Shown here: piece after piece, positions 53,983-61,977 of the stretch
How positions within the stretch are numbered: the first letter of the stretch is position 1
Layout: every line of letters starts with the position of its first letter
Notes under the pieces: model-generated
The model's input: only the letters and a program-made list of their open reading frames with translations
Databases searched by the model: none
What the model was told of the DNA's origin: nothing
Translations under genes and position numbers: made by a program
Assembly (NCBI RefSeq): GCF_009769165.1
Contig: NZ_CP043476.1
Span: 2,487,001 to 2,551,000, forward strand
Origin: Xanthomonas hyacinthi
Lineage (GTDB): Bacteria; Pseudomonadota; Gammaproteobacteria; Xanthomonadales; Xanthomonadaceae
Reading direction: 5' to 3'
Length of the DNA: 64,000 nt

Positions 53983-54704
53983 TCATCCCCTATCGAGGTG
54001 TCCACGAGAATTAGACCAGGACAGACCGCCAAGGACAACCGGCTGTTTGTCGAAGCCGTGCTCTACCGCTACCGAGCCGGCATCCCCTGGCGGGATCTGC
54101 CTGAGCGCTTCGGCGACTTCCGCGTGATCCACCTGCGGCATAGCCGCTGGAGCCGGTCCGGCGTCTGGCAACGCGTGTTCCACGCCCTGTCAGAGGAGGC
54201 GGACAATGAGTACGCGATGATCGACAGCACCATCGTCCGGGCGCATCAGCACAGCGCCGGGGCAAAAGGGGGGCGCCGCAGGCCATCGGACGCAGCCGAG
54301 GCGGGCTAAGCAGCAAGATCCACGCCGTGGTCGATGCACTGGGCAATCCGGTGGCGTTTCATCTGACCGCAGGCCAGGCGTCGGATCTGGAAGGTGCAGA
54401 TGCGTTGCTGCCGCAACTGTCGGTCGGCGCCCTGCTCGCTGACCGCGCCTACGATGCCAGGGCACGTGTCATCGAGCCGATGCAGCGGCAGGGGACGCAG
54501 ATTGTCATCCCCTCCCATCCAACGCGCAAAGTGCAGCGCGACTACGACCGGGTGCTGTACAAGGATCGACACCTGATCGAGAACTTCTTTGCCAAACTCA
54601 AGCAGTACCGGGCCATTGCCACCCGATACGACAAGACCGCCGGCAACTTCCTCGGCGCGATTTACTGGATCGCCTCTGTCATCCTGCTTAATTGATGACA
54701 CGCC

Positions 54705-54858
54705 CTAGGGTCTGTCGCTCGGCCGATTGCCTTTGTAGCGGCGGCGTCAGCCGCGACGAACGAGGTCTCGAACCGTGCCGGCTGCGGCCGCTGTCGGAGC
54801 TGAAGCCGCTTCCTGCAGCGCCCCGACTGGTCCGCTGCAGGATGCGCAGGAACCCCGA
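54705..54858. other. Short gap with a repeat fragment
   Basis: After the right CTAG duplication, TTTGTAGCGGCGGCGTCAGC-CGCGAC (54735-54760) resembles the dispersed GTCGCGGCT repeat family. No gene. Confidence 0.4.
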
Positions 54859-56130
54859 TCATTCCTTCGCCGGCGACTCGCCACCGCCCTGCGCATGCGC
54901 CGCGCGCAGCTTGTCCTTCTTGCTCGGGCGCTTGCCCTTGATGCCGCCGTTGCCAGGTGCGGCCTCGGTGGCGGGCAGGGTTGCCTGCGCCGGTTCGAAA
55001 CCGGCGATGCGCTCGCGCGGCACGCGCAGCTGCTGGCGCTTTTCGATCAGGCGCAGATGCGCCGCGCTGGCCGCGTCGACGAAGCTCACCGCTAGGCCGT
55101 CGGCGCCGGCGCGCCCGGTGCGGCCGATGCGGTGGGTGTAGTCGGCGGTGGCGCGCGGCAGGTCGTAGTTGACCACCACCGGCAGCTGCGCGATGTCCAG
55201 CCCGCGCGCGGCCACGTCGGTGGCGACCAGGACCTGCAGCTGGCCGCTCCTGAACCCGGCCAGGGCCTGGTTGCGGCGGCCCTGGCTGAGCTCGCCATGG
55301 AACGGCTGCGCCGGCACGCCAGCCTTGCCCAGCTTCTCGGCCAGCGTGTCGGCGCCGCGCTGGCTGGCCACGAACACCAGCGCCTGCGGCCAGGCTTCGC
55401 TGTGCAGCAGGTGCCGCAGCAGCGCGGTGCGCTGCGCGCTGTCGACCTCGATCGCACGTTGGCGGAGCGTCGCCGGGGCCGCGGCGGCAGCGCCCTCGCC
55501 GAGGCGCCGCGGTCCGCGCAGCAGGCGCCGCGCCAGCACCTCCACCTCGGCCGGGAAGGTGGCCGAGAACAGCAGGGTCTGTCGGCGCGGCGGCAGCAGC
55601 GCCAGGATCCGGCCCAGTTCCTCCTCGAAGCCCAGCGCCAGCAGGCGGTCGGCCTCGTCCAGCACCAGCGTGCGCACCGCGCCAAGGTCCAGCGCGTTGT
55701 GCGCGACCAGGTCGAGCAGCCGGCCCGGGGTGGCCACGACGATGTCGGCGCCGCCGCGCAGCTTCAGCATCTGCGGATTGATCGAGGCGCCGCCGGCGAC
55801 GGTGGCCACCTTGACGCGCCGCGGCAGGTAGCGGCCCAGCGCCTGCAAGGTATCGCCGACCTGCGCGGCCAGCTCGCGGGTCGGCACCAGTACCAGGCCG
55901 CGTACGCGGCGGCTGGGCGGCGCCAGCGCCGCGTGCTGCAGCAGCGGCAGCGCGAACGCGGCGGTCTTGCCGGAGCCGGTCGCCGCGCAGGCCAGCAGGT
56001 CGTCGCCGCGCAGGATCGGCGCGACCGCCTGCGCCTGGATGGCGGTGGGCGCGGTATAGCCGGCGGCGTCGAGCGCGCGGGAAAACGCGGGCAGCAGCTC
56101 GGGCGCGAGGCCCAGCGTGGCGAATGGCAT
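54859..56130 (-). CDS. DEAD-box RNA helicase (RhlE-like)
   Basis: 423 residues, ATP-dependent RNA unwinding in the cytosol. Motifs in order: Q motif GYTAPTAIQAQAV, Walker A ATGSGKT, PTRELAAQ, TPGRLLD, DEAD in VLDEADRLL, SAT in LFSATFPAEVEVLARRL, ATDVAARGLDIA and HRIGRTGRAG. The C-terminal tail is short and basic (GIKGKRPSKKDKLRAAHAQG), suited to RNA binding. RhlE-type helicases help ribosome assembly and RNA decay. Single gene; a long 5' region lies upstream. Confidence 0.95.
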   Translation of the reverse strand: MPFATLGLAPELLPAFSRALDAAGYTAPTAIQAQAVAPILRGDDLLACAATGSGKTAAFALPLLQHAALAPPSRRVRGLVLVPTRELAAQVGDTLQALGRYLPRRVKVATVAGGASINPQMLKLRGGADIVVATPGRLLDLVAHNALDLGAVRTLVLDEADRLLALGFEEELGRILALLPPRRQTLLFSATFPAEVEVLARRLLRGPRRLGEGAAAAAPATLRQRAIEVDSAQRTALLRHLLHSEAWPQALVFVASQRGADTLAEKLGKAGVPAQPFHGELSQGRRNQALAGFRSGQLQVLVATDVAARGLDIAQLPVVVNYDLPRATADYTHRIGRTGRAGADGLAVSFVDAASAAHLRLIEKRQQLRVPRERIAGFEPAQATLPATEAAPGNGGIKGKRPSKKDKLRAAHAQGGGESPAKE

Positions 56131-56826
56131 GCAACGGAATCCAGGGAAGGGACGGTCGGCTAATCCGGCGGAGGGCGCGCCGCATCGCGATGGATGCAGG
56201 CGCGCAGCCTAACCGCAGCCGGCGCTGCGCGCGAGGCGGGCGTGCGCCCGAGCGTGCGTCGCGAGCACGTGCGGGGGTCGGCAGGTGCCGCTGCCGCACG
56301 CCGGCAGCGGGCGCGCCGCTGCAGTGCAGCGGCAGCAGTCGCAGCAGTCGCAGCGGCCGGCAGTTCGCCGGCCAGGCCGGCGCCCGAGCGCCCGATCAAG
56401 CCGCGCCTGCGGCAGACGAACCTGGCGCTCCGCGCAAACGGGCGCCGTGCACGGTCAGCGGGTTGCATTTCGTTGGGTATGCGCTGTTTATCGCAAGGCC
56501 ACGCGTGGGCTGCCGCGGCGTCGCGGGAGGAGGTGGCGTGATATCGGCGAAATTGCGAAAAATCACCTGTTTTCTGCTGAATTTTGCACAATTCGCCATT
56601 TCGATTGCGACACTTTTCCGGATTTTGGAAAAGCCGCGGCGGCGTCCCCGCAGCATGCAGGGAGTTAATCGGTAGGCGCGCGCGATCCAAAATGCGGGGC
56701 AAGTCACTGTTGGGGAGATTGGAGATTGCCGCCGCCGCTGGCGGGTTGCTATATATCGGCCGCATTTCGTCAGTGTGGCATTGGCTGCCGACGAGTGTCC
56801 TTCCTCCACCTCGGGATCGCAACGGT
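56131..56826. other. Long divergent intergenic region
   Basis: 696 bp between the helicase and the exported hypothetical protein. The first part is GC-rich with GCAGCAGTC triplets (56332-56352); the second (56520-56690) is clearly AT-richer (GAAATTGCGAAAAATCACC, AATTTTGCACAATTCGCC) and could hold promoters or a helicase leader. No gene recognised. Confidence 0.45.
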
Positions 56827-57516
56827 ATGAGCGGTTCGCTCCTGCGGCCGATGTCGGCTGCGCTTGCCGCGGCGACGCGCACGTGCCGGCAGCGGCGTTC
56901 GCTGGTCTTGGCCGCGCGCCATCGCGTGCTCGGCTGCGCCGCGCGCGGCGTACTCGGCATGGCGTTGGGCGCGGTCGTGCTGGCCTCGCCGCTTTCGGCG
57001 CAGGCGCCGGATATCCAGGCGCTGCGGCAAGCGGCGACCGGCGCGCGCTTCACGTTGGGCCATTCGACCTATCGCCTGATCCCCGGTGCGGTGGTGCGGC
57101 TGCGCGTCGAGGCGCGTCCGCGCGACCGGCACATGGCGCATGCGGGCGCCGGCGTGGTGGCGTCGATCGGCCCGTACGCGATCCTGCTGGGGAGCGACGC
57201 ACGCAACGCGGCGCAGGCGCCACCCGATCCTTCCAGGCCGGACGAACGCCTGGCCGCGGCGATCAACGAGCTGACCGAGCAGACAGTGCTGGTCGCGCCC
57301 AAGCTCAAGCTGTTCGGCACCACGCCGGGGGTGGTCGAAGCGCTGGCGCGCAGGACCGGCGGCACCCTGGTCTACGCCTCGGCGATCGACGGCAGCGCGG
57401 TGATCCGCTACGCCTCGGTCGAGGCCGCGCACGCGGCGCTGCTGCAGCTGCAGAACGCCAGCGGCGTGACCGAGGTGGCGCTGCAAGTCATCCAGGCCTT
57501 CGACGAGCGCAACTGA
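56827..57516 (+). CDS. Exported hypothetical protein
   Basis: 229 residues. After a basic start, GVLGMALGAVVLASPLSAQA is a signal sequence (unusually far in, residues about 40-60; the true start may be later). The mature part contains VVASIGPYAILLGSDARNAA, EQTVLVAPKLKLFGTTPGVV and a C-terminal TEVALQVIQAFDERN. Regular alternation suggests a folded periplasmic protein. Family not recognised. Confidence 0.65.
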   Translation: MSGSLLRPMSAALAAATRTCRQRRSLVLAARHRVLGCAARGVLGMALGAVVLASPLSAQAPDIQALRQAATGARFTLGHSTYRLIPGAVVRLRVEARPRDRHMAHAGAGVVASIGPYAILLGSDARNAAQAPPDPSRPDERLAAAINELTEQTVLVAPKLKLFGTTPGVVEALARRTGGTLVYASAIDGSAVIRYASVEAAHAALLQLQNASGVTEVALQVIQAFDERN

Positions 57517-57562
57517 TCCGGCGCAACGGCCGCCGCCTGCAGGCGCGGCGGCGGCCCGCAGT

Positions 57563-59008
57563 TCAGCCGGCCAGCGCCAGGTCGTCGATCATCGCGCGCA
57601 GGAAGCGCGCCGCCTCGCCGCCGGTACAGGCGCGGTGGTCGAAGCTCAGCGACAGCGGCAGCAGCCGGTGCGTCTCCACCCCGCCCAGCACCGGCACCAG
57701 CTGGTGGCGGGCACGGCCGGCGGCGACGATCGCCACGCATGGCGGCACCACGATCGGGGTGGCGTAGCGGCCGGCGAACATGCCGAAGTTGGACAGCGAA
57801 ATGGTGTAGCCGCTCAGTTCCGAGGCGGCGATGCTGCGCGCCTGCACCTGCTGGCGCAGGCGGTTGACGCCTTCGCGGATGCCGCGCGCGTCGAGCATGT
57901 CGGCGTTGCGCAGCGCCGGCACGAACAGGCCCTCGTCGGTGTCCACGGCGATGCCGATATCGACCTGCGCGTGCAGGGTGCGGGTCAGCGCGTCGCCGTC
58001 GAACCAGGCATTGAGTGCCGGCACCGCCTGGCAGGCGGCGACGAGCGCACGTACCAGGCGCACCGTGGTGTCGTTGCCGGGCGTCCAGGCGTGCAGGTCG
58101 GCGTCGTCGTTGAGCGTGGTCAGCACCACCTGGCGCTGCGCCTGCGCCATCACCCGTGCCATGTTGCGGCGCACACCCTTGAGCGGCTCCGGCTGGCCGT
58201 GGGCGGCGACGCCGGGCGGCTGCGTGCGCATCGGCTTGCCGGCAGCGGACAGCGGCGTGCGCGCGGGTGCGGCAGGCGCTGGCGCCGTTGTAGGAGGAGC
58301 GGCTCCGGGTGGCCTCGGGCCATCAGCCGCGACCTGCGGTGACCGTGCGGTCGCGGCTTCAGCCGCTCCTACAACGGCCGAACCGTCGGCGGCGGCCTGC
58401 TTCACGTCGGCCAGGGTCACCGCGCCGTCGCCGCCGCTGGCGCGTACCCGCGCCAGATCCACGCCCAGTTTCCTGGCCAGCGCGCGTACCGCCGGCATCG
58501 CGCGGACCCCGCCGACCGAGACCGTGCGCTCGCTGTGCACGCTGTTGGAGCTCTGCATCGCGCCGACCACGGTGCCGGCATCGTCGCCTTCGCCGCGGGG
58601 TTGCGTGGCGTCGGCCGCCTGCAGTTCGCCGCCTTTGTCGGAGGCGACCACGCGGCCGTTGTCGCCCCGCGCATCGGCGCCGGCGCCCTTGCCGGGGCTG
58701 GCCGCCGCGGCGCCGCCGTGGTGGTGGCCGGTGTCCTGGCCTTCGGCGCGTTGCGGCATGCTGGGGTCGGGCGCGAACTGCGCCAGCATGCTGCCGGTGA
58801 CGATGATGTCGCCCGGCGCGCCGGCCAGTTTCAGCACCTTGCCCGAGACCGGCGAGGGCACTTCGACCACCGCCTTGGCGGTTTCCATCGACACCAGCGG
58901 CTCGTCGAGCTGGATGCTGTCGCCTTCCTTGACGAACCATTCGACGATGGTGGCGTCGGGCAGGCCTTCGCCCAGGTCGGGCAGATTGAAGTTCTTGGTT
59001 TCGTTCAT
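57563..59008 (-). CDS. 2-oxoacid dehydrogenase E2 (lipoamide acyltransferase)
   Basis: 481 residues. Lipoyl domain 1-80 with the lipoylated Lys45 in VSMETAKAVVEV; a His/Gly/Ala-rich linker; E3/E1-binding domain about 168-206 (RAMPAVRALARKLGVDLARV); another linker (about 207-275) and the C-terminal catalytic domain. Residues 211-242 are encoded by a palindromic repeat (58285-58377). The catalytic signature reads SFDHRACTGGEA: the His of HRxxDG is present but the Asp position is Thr. Last gene of the operon; its ATG overlaps the SH3-like gene (ATGA). E1 wording suggests branched-chain oxoacids, which would feed iso-fatty acids. Confidence 0.93.
   Translation of the reverse strand: MNETKNFNLPDLGEGLPDATIVEWFVKEGDSIQLDEPLVSMETAKAVVEVPSPVSGKVLKLAGAPGDIIVTGSMLAQFAPDPSMPQRAEGQDTGHHHGGAAAASPGKGAGADARGDNGRVVASDKGGELQAADATQPRGEGDDAGTVVGAMQSSNSVHSERTVSVGGVRAMPAVRALARKLGVDLARVRASGGDGAVTLADVKQAAADGSAVVGAAEAATARSPQVAADGPRPPGAAPPTTAPAPAAPARTPLSAAGKPMRTQPPGVAAHGQPEPLKGVRRNMARVMAQAQRQVVLTTLNDDADLHAWTPGNDTTVRLVRALVAACQAVPALNAWFDGDALTRTLHAQVDIGIAVDTDEGLFVPALRNADMLDARGIREGVNRLRQQVQARSIAASELSGYTISLSNFGMFAGRYATPIVVPPCVAIVAAGRARHQLVPVLGGVETHRLLPLSLSFDHRACTGGEAARFLRAMIDDLALAG
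58285..58377. repeat. Dispersed palindromic repeat inside the E2 coding sequence
   Basis: CCGTTGTAGGAGGAGCGGCT at the left and AGCCGCTCCTACAACGG at the right pair as outer arms; CAGCCGCGAC and GTCGCGGCT pair inside. 93 bp, i.e. 31 codons, with no stop. Same family as the intergenic copies at 42852. Confidence 0.8.
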
Positions 59009-59352
59009 GGGGTCTCTTCCAGCAGTTCCAGGTCGCGCGCCGGCAGCCAGCCCTGCGCGCCATCGGCGCGCTCGGCCCACCACCAGTCGCCGTATTCGTG
59101 ATGCAGGGTCACGGTGTCGCCCTGCGCGGCATCCAGTTCGCGCGCATCGTCGTCGCGCAAGGCCTCGGCGTGGCCGTCGCCGCTGGCACGCAGCCAGGCC
59201 AGCGGCGCCCAGCCGGCGCTGCCGGCCGCGGTCGTGGTCCAGGCGAAGGCGGGCCATTCATTGTCGCGCACGTCCAGCGCCACCCGCTCGCCGGCGCCGA
59301 AGCGGAGCGGTGCGGGCAGGCGGCGCGGGAGTCGCTGAGCAGGCGCGCGCAT
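59005..59352 (-). CDS. SH3-like domain protein in the dehydrogenase operon
   Basis: 115 residues. Two related SH3-like units: RFGAGERVALDVRDNEWPAF...AGWAPLAWL and RELDAAQGDTVTLHHEYGDW..AQGWLPARDLEL. Such folds bind peptides. ATG 59352 starts one base after the E1beta stop and the stop overlaps the E2 ATG, so it is tightly embedded between E1beta and E2. No E3 is encoded here. Function unknown; assembly or targeting of the complex is a guess. An in-frame GTG at 59373 would add seven residues. Confidence 0.75.
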   Translation of the reverse strand: MRAPAQRLPRRLPAPLRFGAGERVALDVRDNEWPAFAWTTTAAGSAGWAPLAWLRASGDGHAEALRDDDARELDAAQGDTVTLHHEYGDWWWAERADGAQGWLPARDLELLEETP

Positions 59353-59353
59353 C

Positions 59354-60340
59354 TCAGCCTGCGGCGACGGCACGCTTGGCCGCCGCGACGATCTTGTCCA
59401 CGCTCGGCAGGTATTTCATCTCCAGCCGGTACAACGGGATGTGCGTGTCGTAGCCGGTCACCCGCTGCACCGGCGCGAGCAGGTCGTACATCGACTGCTC
59501 GGCCAGGCGCGCGGCGATCTCGGCGCCGAAGCCGGCGCTGCGCGGGGCTTCCTGCACGATCACGCAGCGGCCGGTGCGCGCCACCGATTCGGCAATGGTG
59601 TCGAAGTCCAGCGGGCGCAGCGTAGCCACGTCGATGACCTCGGCGCTGATGCCGTCGGCGGCCAGCCTGTCGGCCGCTTCCAATGCTTCCTTGACCTGCG
59701 CGCCCCAGGCGACCAGGGTCACGTCGCTGCCGTCGCGCAGCACGAAGCACACGTCCAGCGGCAGCGCCTCGCCATCGTCGGCGACCACTTCCTTGTACTG
59801 CCGGTAGAGGCGCTTGGGTTCCATGTAGATCACCGGATCCGGCTCGCGGATCGCCGCCAGCAGCAGGCCGTAGGCGCGCTGCGGCGAGGACGGCAGCACC
59901 ACGCGCAGGCCCGGCACGTTGGTGAAGATGGCCTCGTTGGCCTCGCTGTGGTGCTCCGGCGCGCGGATCCCGCCGCCCCACGGCACGCGCAGCACCATCG
60001 GACAGTGCAGGCGGCCGCGGGTGCGGGTGCGCAGGCGCGCGGCGTGGCAGATCAGGTGATCGACCATCGGGTAGACGAAGCCGTCGAACTGCGCCTCAGC
60101 CACCGGCTTCATGCCCTGCGCGGCCAGGCCGACGCTGAGGCCAGCGATGGTGGTCTCGTCCAGCGGCGTGTCCAGCACGCGCTGCGCGCCGAAGCGCTGC
60201 TGCAGGCCGGCGGTGGCGCGGAACACGCCGCCGTTGACACCTACGTCCTCGCCCAGCACCAGCACCGACGGGTCGTGCTGCAGCTCCCAGGCCAGGGCCT
60301 GGGTGACCGCTTCGATCAGGGTGATGGGCGTGCTGGTCAT
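59354..60340 (-). CDS. 2-oxoacid dehydrogenase E1 beta subunit
   Basis: 328 residues from ATG 60340. Transketolase-like domain: LIEAVTQALAWELQHDPSVL, VLGEDVGVNGGVFRATAGLQ, FDGFVYPMVDHLICHAARLR, RVPWGGGIRAPEHHSEANEA, then the C-terminal domain VIDVATLRPLDFDTIAESV. Forms the TPP site with the alpha subunit. A second ATG at 60433 overlaps the alpha stop (ATGGATGA) and would add 31 poorly conserved-looking residues; I prefer the internal start but coupling favours the outer one. Confidence 0.94.
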   Translation of the reverse strand: MTSTPITLIEAVTQALAWELQHDPSVLVLGEDVGVNGGVFRATAGLQQRFGAQRVLDTPLDETTIAGLSVGLAAQGMKPVAEAQFDGFVYPMVDHLICHAARLRTRTRGRLHCPMVLRVPWGGGIRAPEHHSEANEAIFTNVPGLRVVLPSSPQRAYGLLLAAIREPDPVIYMEPKRLYRQYKEVVADDGEALPLDVCFVLRDGSDVTLVAWGAQVKEALEAADRLAADGISAEVIDVATLRPLDFDTIAESVARTGRCVIVQEAPRSAGFGAEIAARLAEQSMYDLLAPVQRVTGYDTHIPLYRLEMKYLPSVDKIVAAAKRAVAAG

Positions 60341-60425
60341 CGGGCTGTCTCCGCGCGCTGTAGCCGCGCTGTGGGCGGTGCCGGCCGCGTGCGTGGCGGC
60401 CGTGTCGGCAAGGCGGGGGGAGAGT

Positions 60426-61532
60426 TCATCCATGGCGCCGCTCCAGGGCAGGGCGTTGTTCCAGGGCGATGGCCTCGGCGCGCTGCGCGAGCAGGTCCGG
60501 CGGCGGATCGGCGTACAGATAGTCGAACATCGCCTCCACCGGCTGCACCGGCATTGCCAGGTAGGTGTCGACCTCGATGTCGACCAGGCGCGCGCATTCC
60601 TGCTTCCAGGCCGCTTCCTCGGCCTCGCTCCACAGGCCCTGCGCGGTCAGCCAGCTGCGCAGCCGGGTCAGCGGCTCGCGTTCCCAGGCCTGCTTGACCT
60701 CGGCGGCGTCGCGGTAGCGGCGTGCGTCGTCGGCGGTGGTGTGGTCGGACAGGCGGTAGGTCAGGAATTCGATGACGCTGCCGCCCTGGCCGGACAGCGC
60801 GCGTTCGCGCGCCTGGCGCATCGCCTCCAGCACCGCGATCAGGTCGTTGCCGTCCACCTGCAGGCAGTGCAGGCCGCCGGCCAGGCCCTTCTGCGCCAGG
60901 GTCTGCGCGCCGGTCTGCGCTGCGCGCGGCACCGAGATCGCCCAGCCGTTGTTGATCACGCACAGGATCAGCGGCAGCTGGTAGGCGCCGGCGGAATTGA
61001 GGGCAGCATAGAAATCGGTCTTCGAGGAGCCGCCATCGCCGCAGGTGGCGACCGCGACATGGCCTTCGCCGCGCAGCTTGAACGCCAGCGCCGCGCCGGC
61101 GGCGTGCAGGCACTGGGTGGAGATCGGCACGCAGATCGGGAAATCGCGGGCCGCGTCGGAATCGCGCAGGAAGTCGCTGCCGCGCTCGTCGCCGCCCCAG
61201 TACAGCAGCACGTCGCGCGGGCGCACGCCGCGCATGAACATGGCGCCGTACTCGCGGTAGCTGGGCGCCAGCACGTCGCCGCTGCGCATCGCCGCGCCGA
61301 TGCCGATGTGGGTGGCCTCGTGGCCCAGGCATGAGGCGTAGGTGCCGAGCTTGCCGGTGCGCTGCAGGGCGACGGCCTTGCTGTCGAAGGTGCGCACGTA
61401 GAGCATCTGCTTGAACAGCGCCAGCAGCGTCTGCGGGTTGGCCGAGTCGGCCGGAAGCGCGTCGCGGACCGGCTGGCCGCCCGCGTCGAGGTATTGCAGG
61501 AATTCGATTTCGAACTGCGCGGCGATGGTCAT
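60426..61532 (-). CDS. 2-oxoacid dehydrogenase E1 alpha subunit
   Basis: 368 residues. Decarboxylates the 2-oxoacid and transfers the acyl group to E2. The TPP motif is GDGGSSKTDFYAALNSAGAY ... LILCVINNGWAIS; CLGHEATHIGIGAAMRSGDV and LAPSYREYGAMFMRG are conserved, and the phosphorylation-loop-like YRLSDHTTADDARRYRDAAE is in the C-terminal third. Its wording is nearest to E1alpha of branched-chain or unspecified oxoacid dehydrogenases. First gene of the operon; ATG at 61532. Confidence 0.94.
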   Translation of the reverse strand: MTIAAQFEIEFLQYLDAGGQPVRDALPADSANPQTLLALFKQMLYVRTFDSKAVALQRTGKLGTYASCLGHEATHIGIGAAMRSGDVLAPSYREYGAMFMRGVRPRDVLLYWGGDERGSDFLRDSDAARDFPICVPISTQCLHAAGAALAFKLRGEGHVAVATCGDGGSSKTDFYAALNSAGAYQLPLILCVINNGWAISVPRAAQTGAQTLAQKGLAGGLHCLQVDGNDLIAVLEAMRQARERALSGQGGSVIEFLTYRLSDHTTADDARRYRDAAEVKQAWEREPLTRLRSWLTAQGLWSEAEEAAWKQECARLVDIEVDTYLAMPVQPVEAMFDYLYADPPPDLLAQRAEAIALEQRPALERRHG

Positions 61533-61847
61533 GACAACGGCACTCTCGACAACAAGTTTCAAATGATATGAGCTGGCATGTTAAGTGAAGCCGTGCACAA
61601 AAGCCGTCCTGCACCGCAGCACGGCATCTTGCTGGATTGCAGCAAAAAAGCGCGATGGGTTGGCTGTGCGCACTGCTGGCGTTCACTCGGGCGATTGCTG
61701 CGTTGCGGTCGATGGTCGCACAGCGGCTGTGGATGTCCATCGGGGGACGTCCAGGCCTGGGTGGCTTGGTGCCTGCTGTACTCGGTCGGGGCGAAGGCTG
61801 CATTCGAATGGAGGGCGAGGTGGCTGCGCCCCCGACCCTCTCCGCAA
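61533..61847. other. Promoter side of the dehydrogenase operon
   Basis: About 315 bp. AAGTTTCAAATGATATGAGC (61554-61573) is an AT-rich patch about 25-40 bp upstream of E1alpha. No gene recognised. Confidence 0.4.
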
Positions 61848-61870
61848 CCCCTCTCCCGAGGGGAGAGGGG
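61848..61870. repeat. Short palindrome CCCCTCTCCC-GAG-GGGAGAGGGG
   Basis: Perfect 10-bp stem with a 3-nt loop in a CAACCCCTCTCCC context that is common as an intergenic repeat in xanthomonads. Confidence 0.65.
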
Positions 61871-61920
61871 CTTCGACAGTAGAGGGCTCAAGGGCGACAG
61901 CGGACTCTGGAGCGGCGGCA

Positions 61921-61955
61921 AAAGACAAGGGCGCGGCGTTGCGGCCACGCCCTTG
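61921..61955 (-). terminator. Intrinsic terminator of the nuclease gene
   Basis: On the minus strand CAAGGGCGTGGCC ... GCGCCCTTG, then TCTTTT, starting 22 bp after the stop codon. Confidence 0.7.
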
Positions 61956-61977
61956 CCATGCCCTGAGGCGGCAGCGA

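Noticed and set aside
55132..56163. Plus-strand frame of 343 codons over the helicase gene
   Set aside because: Antisense shadow of a helicase with every motif present.
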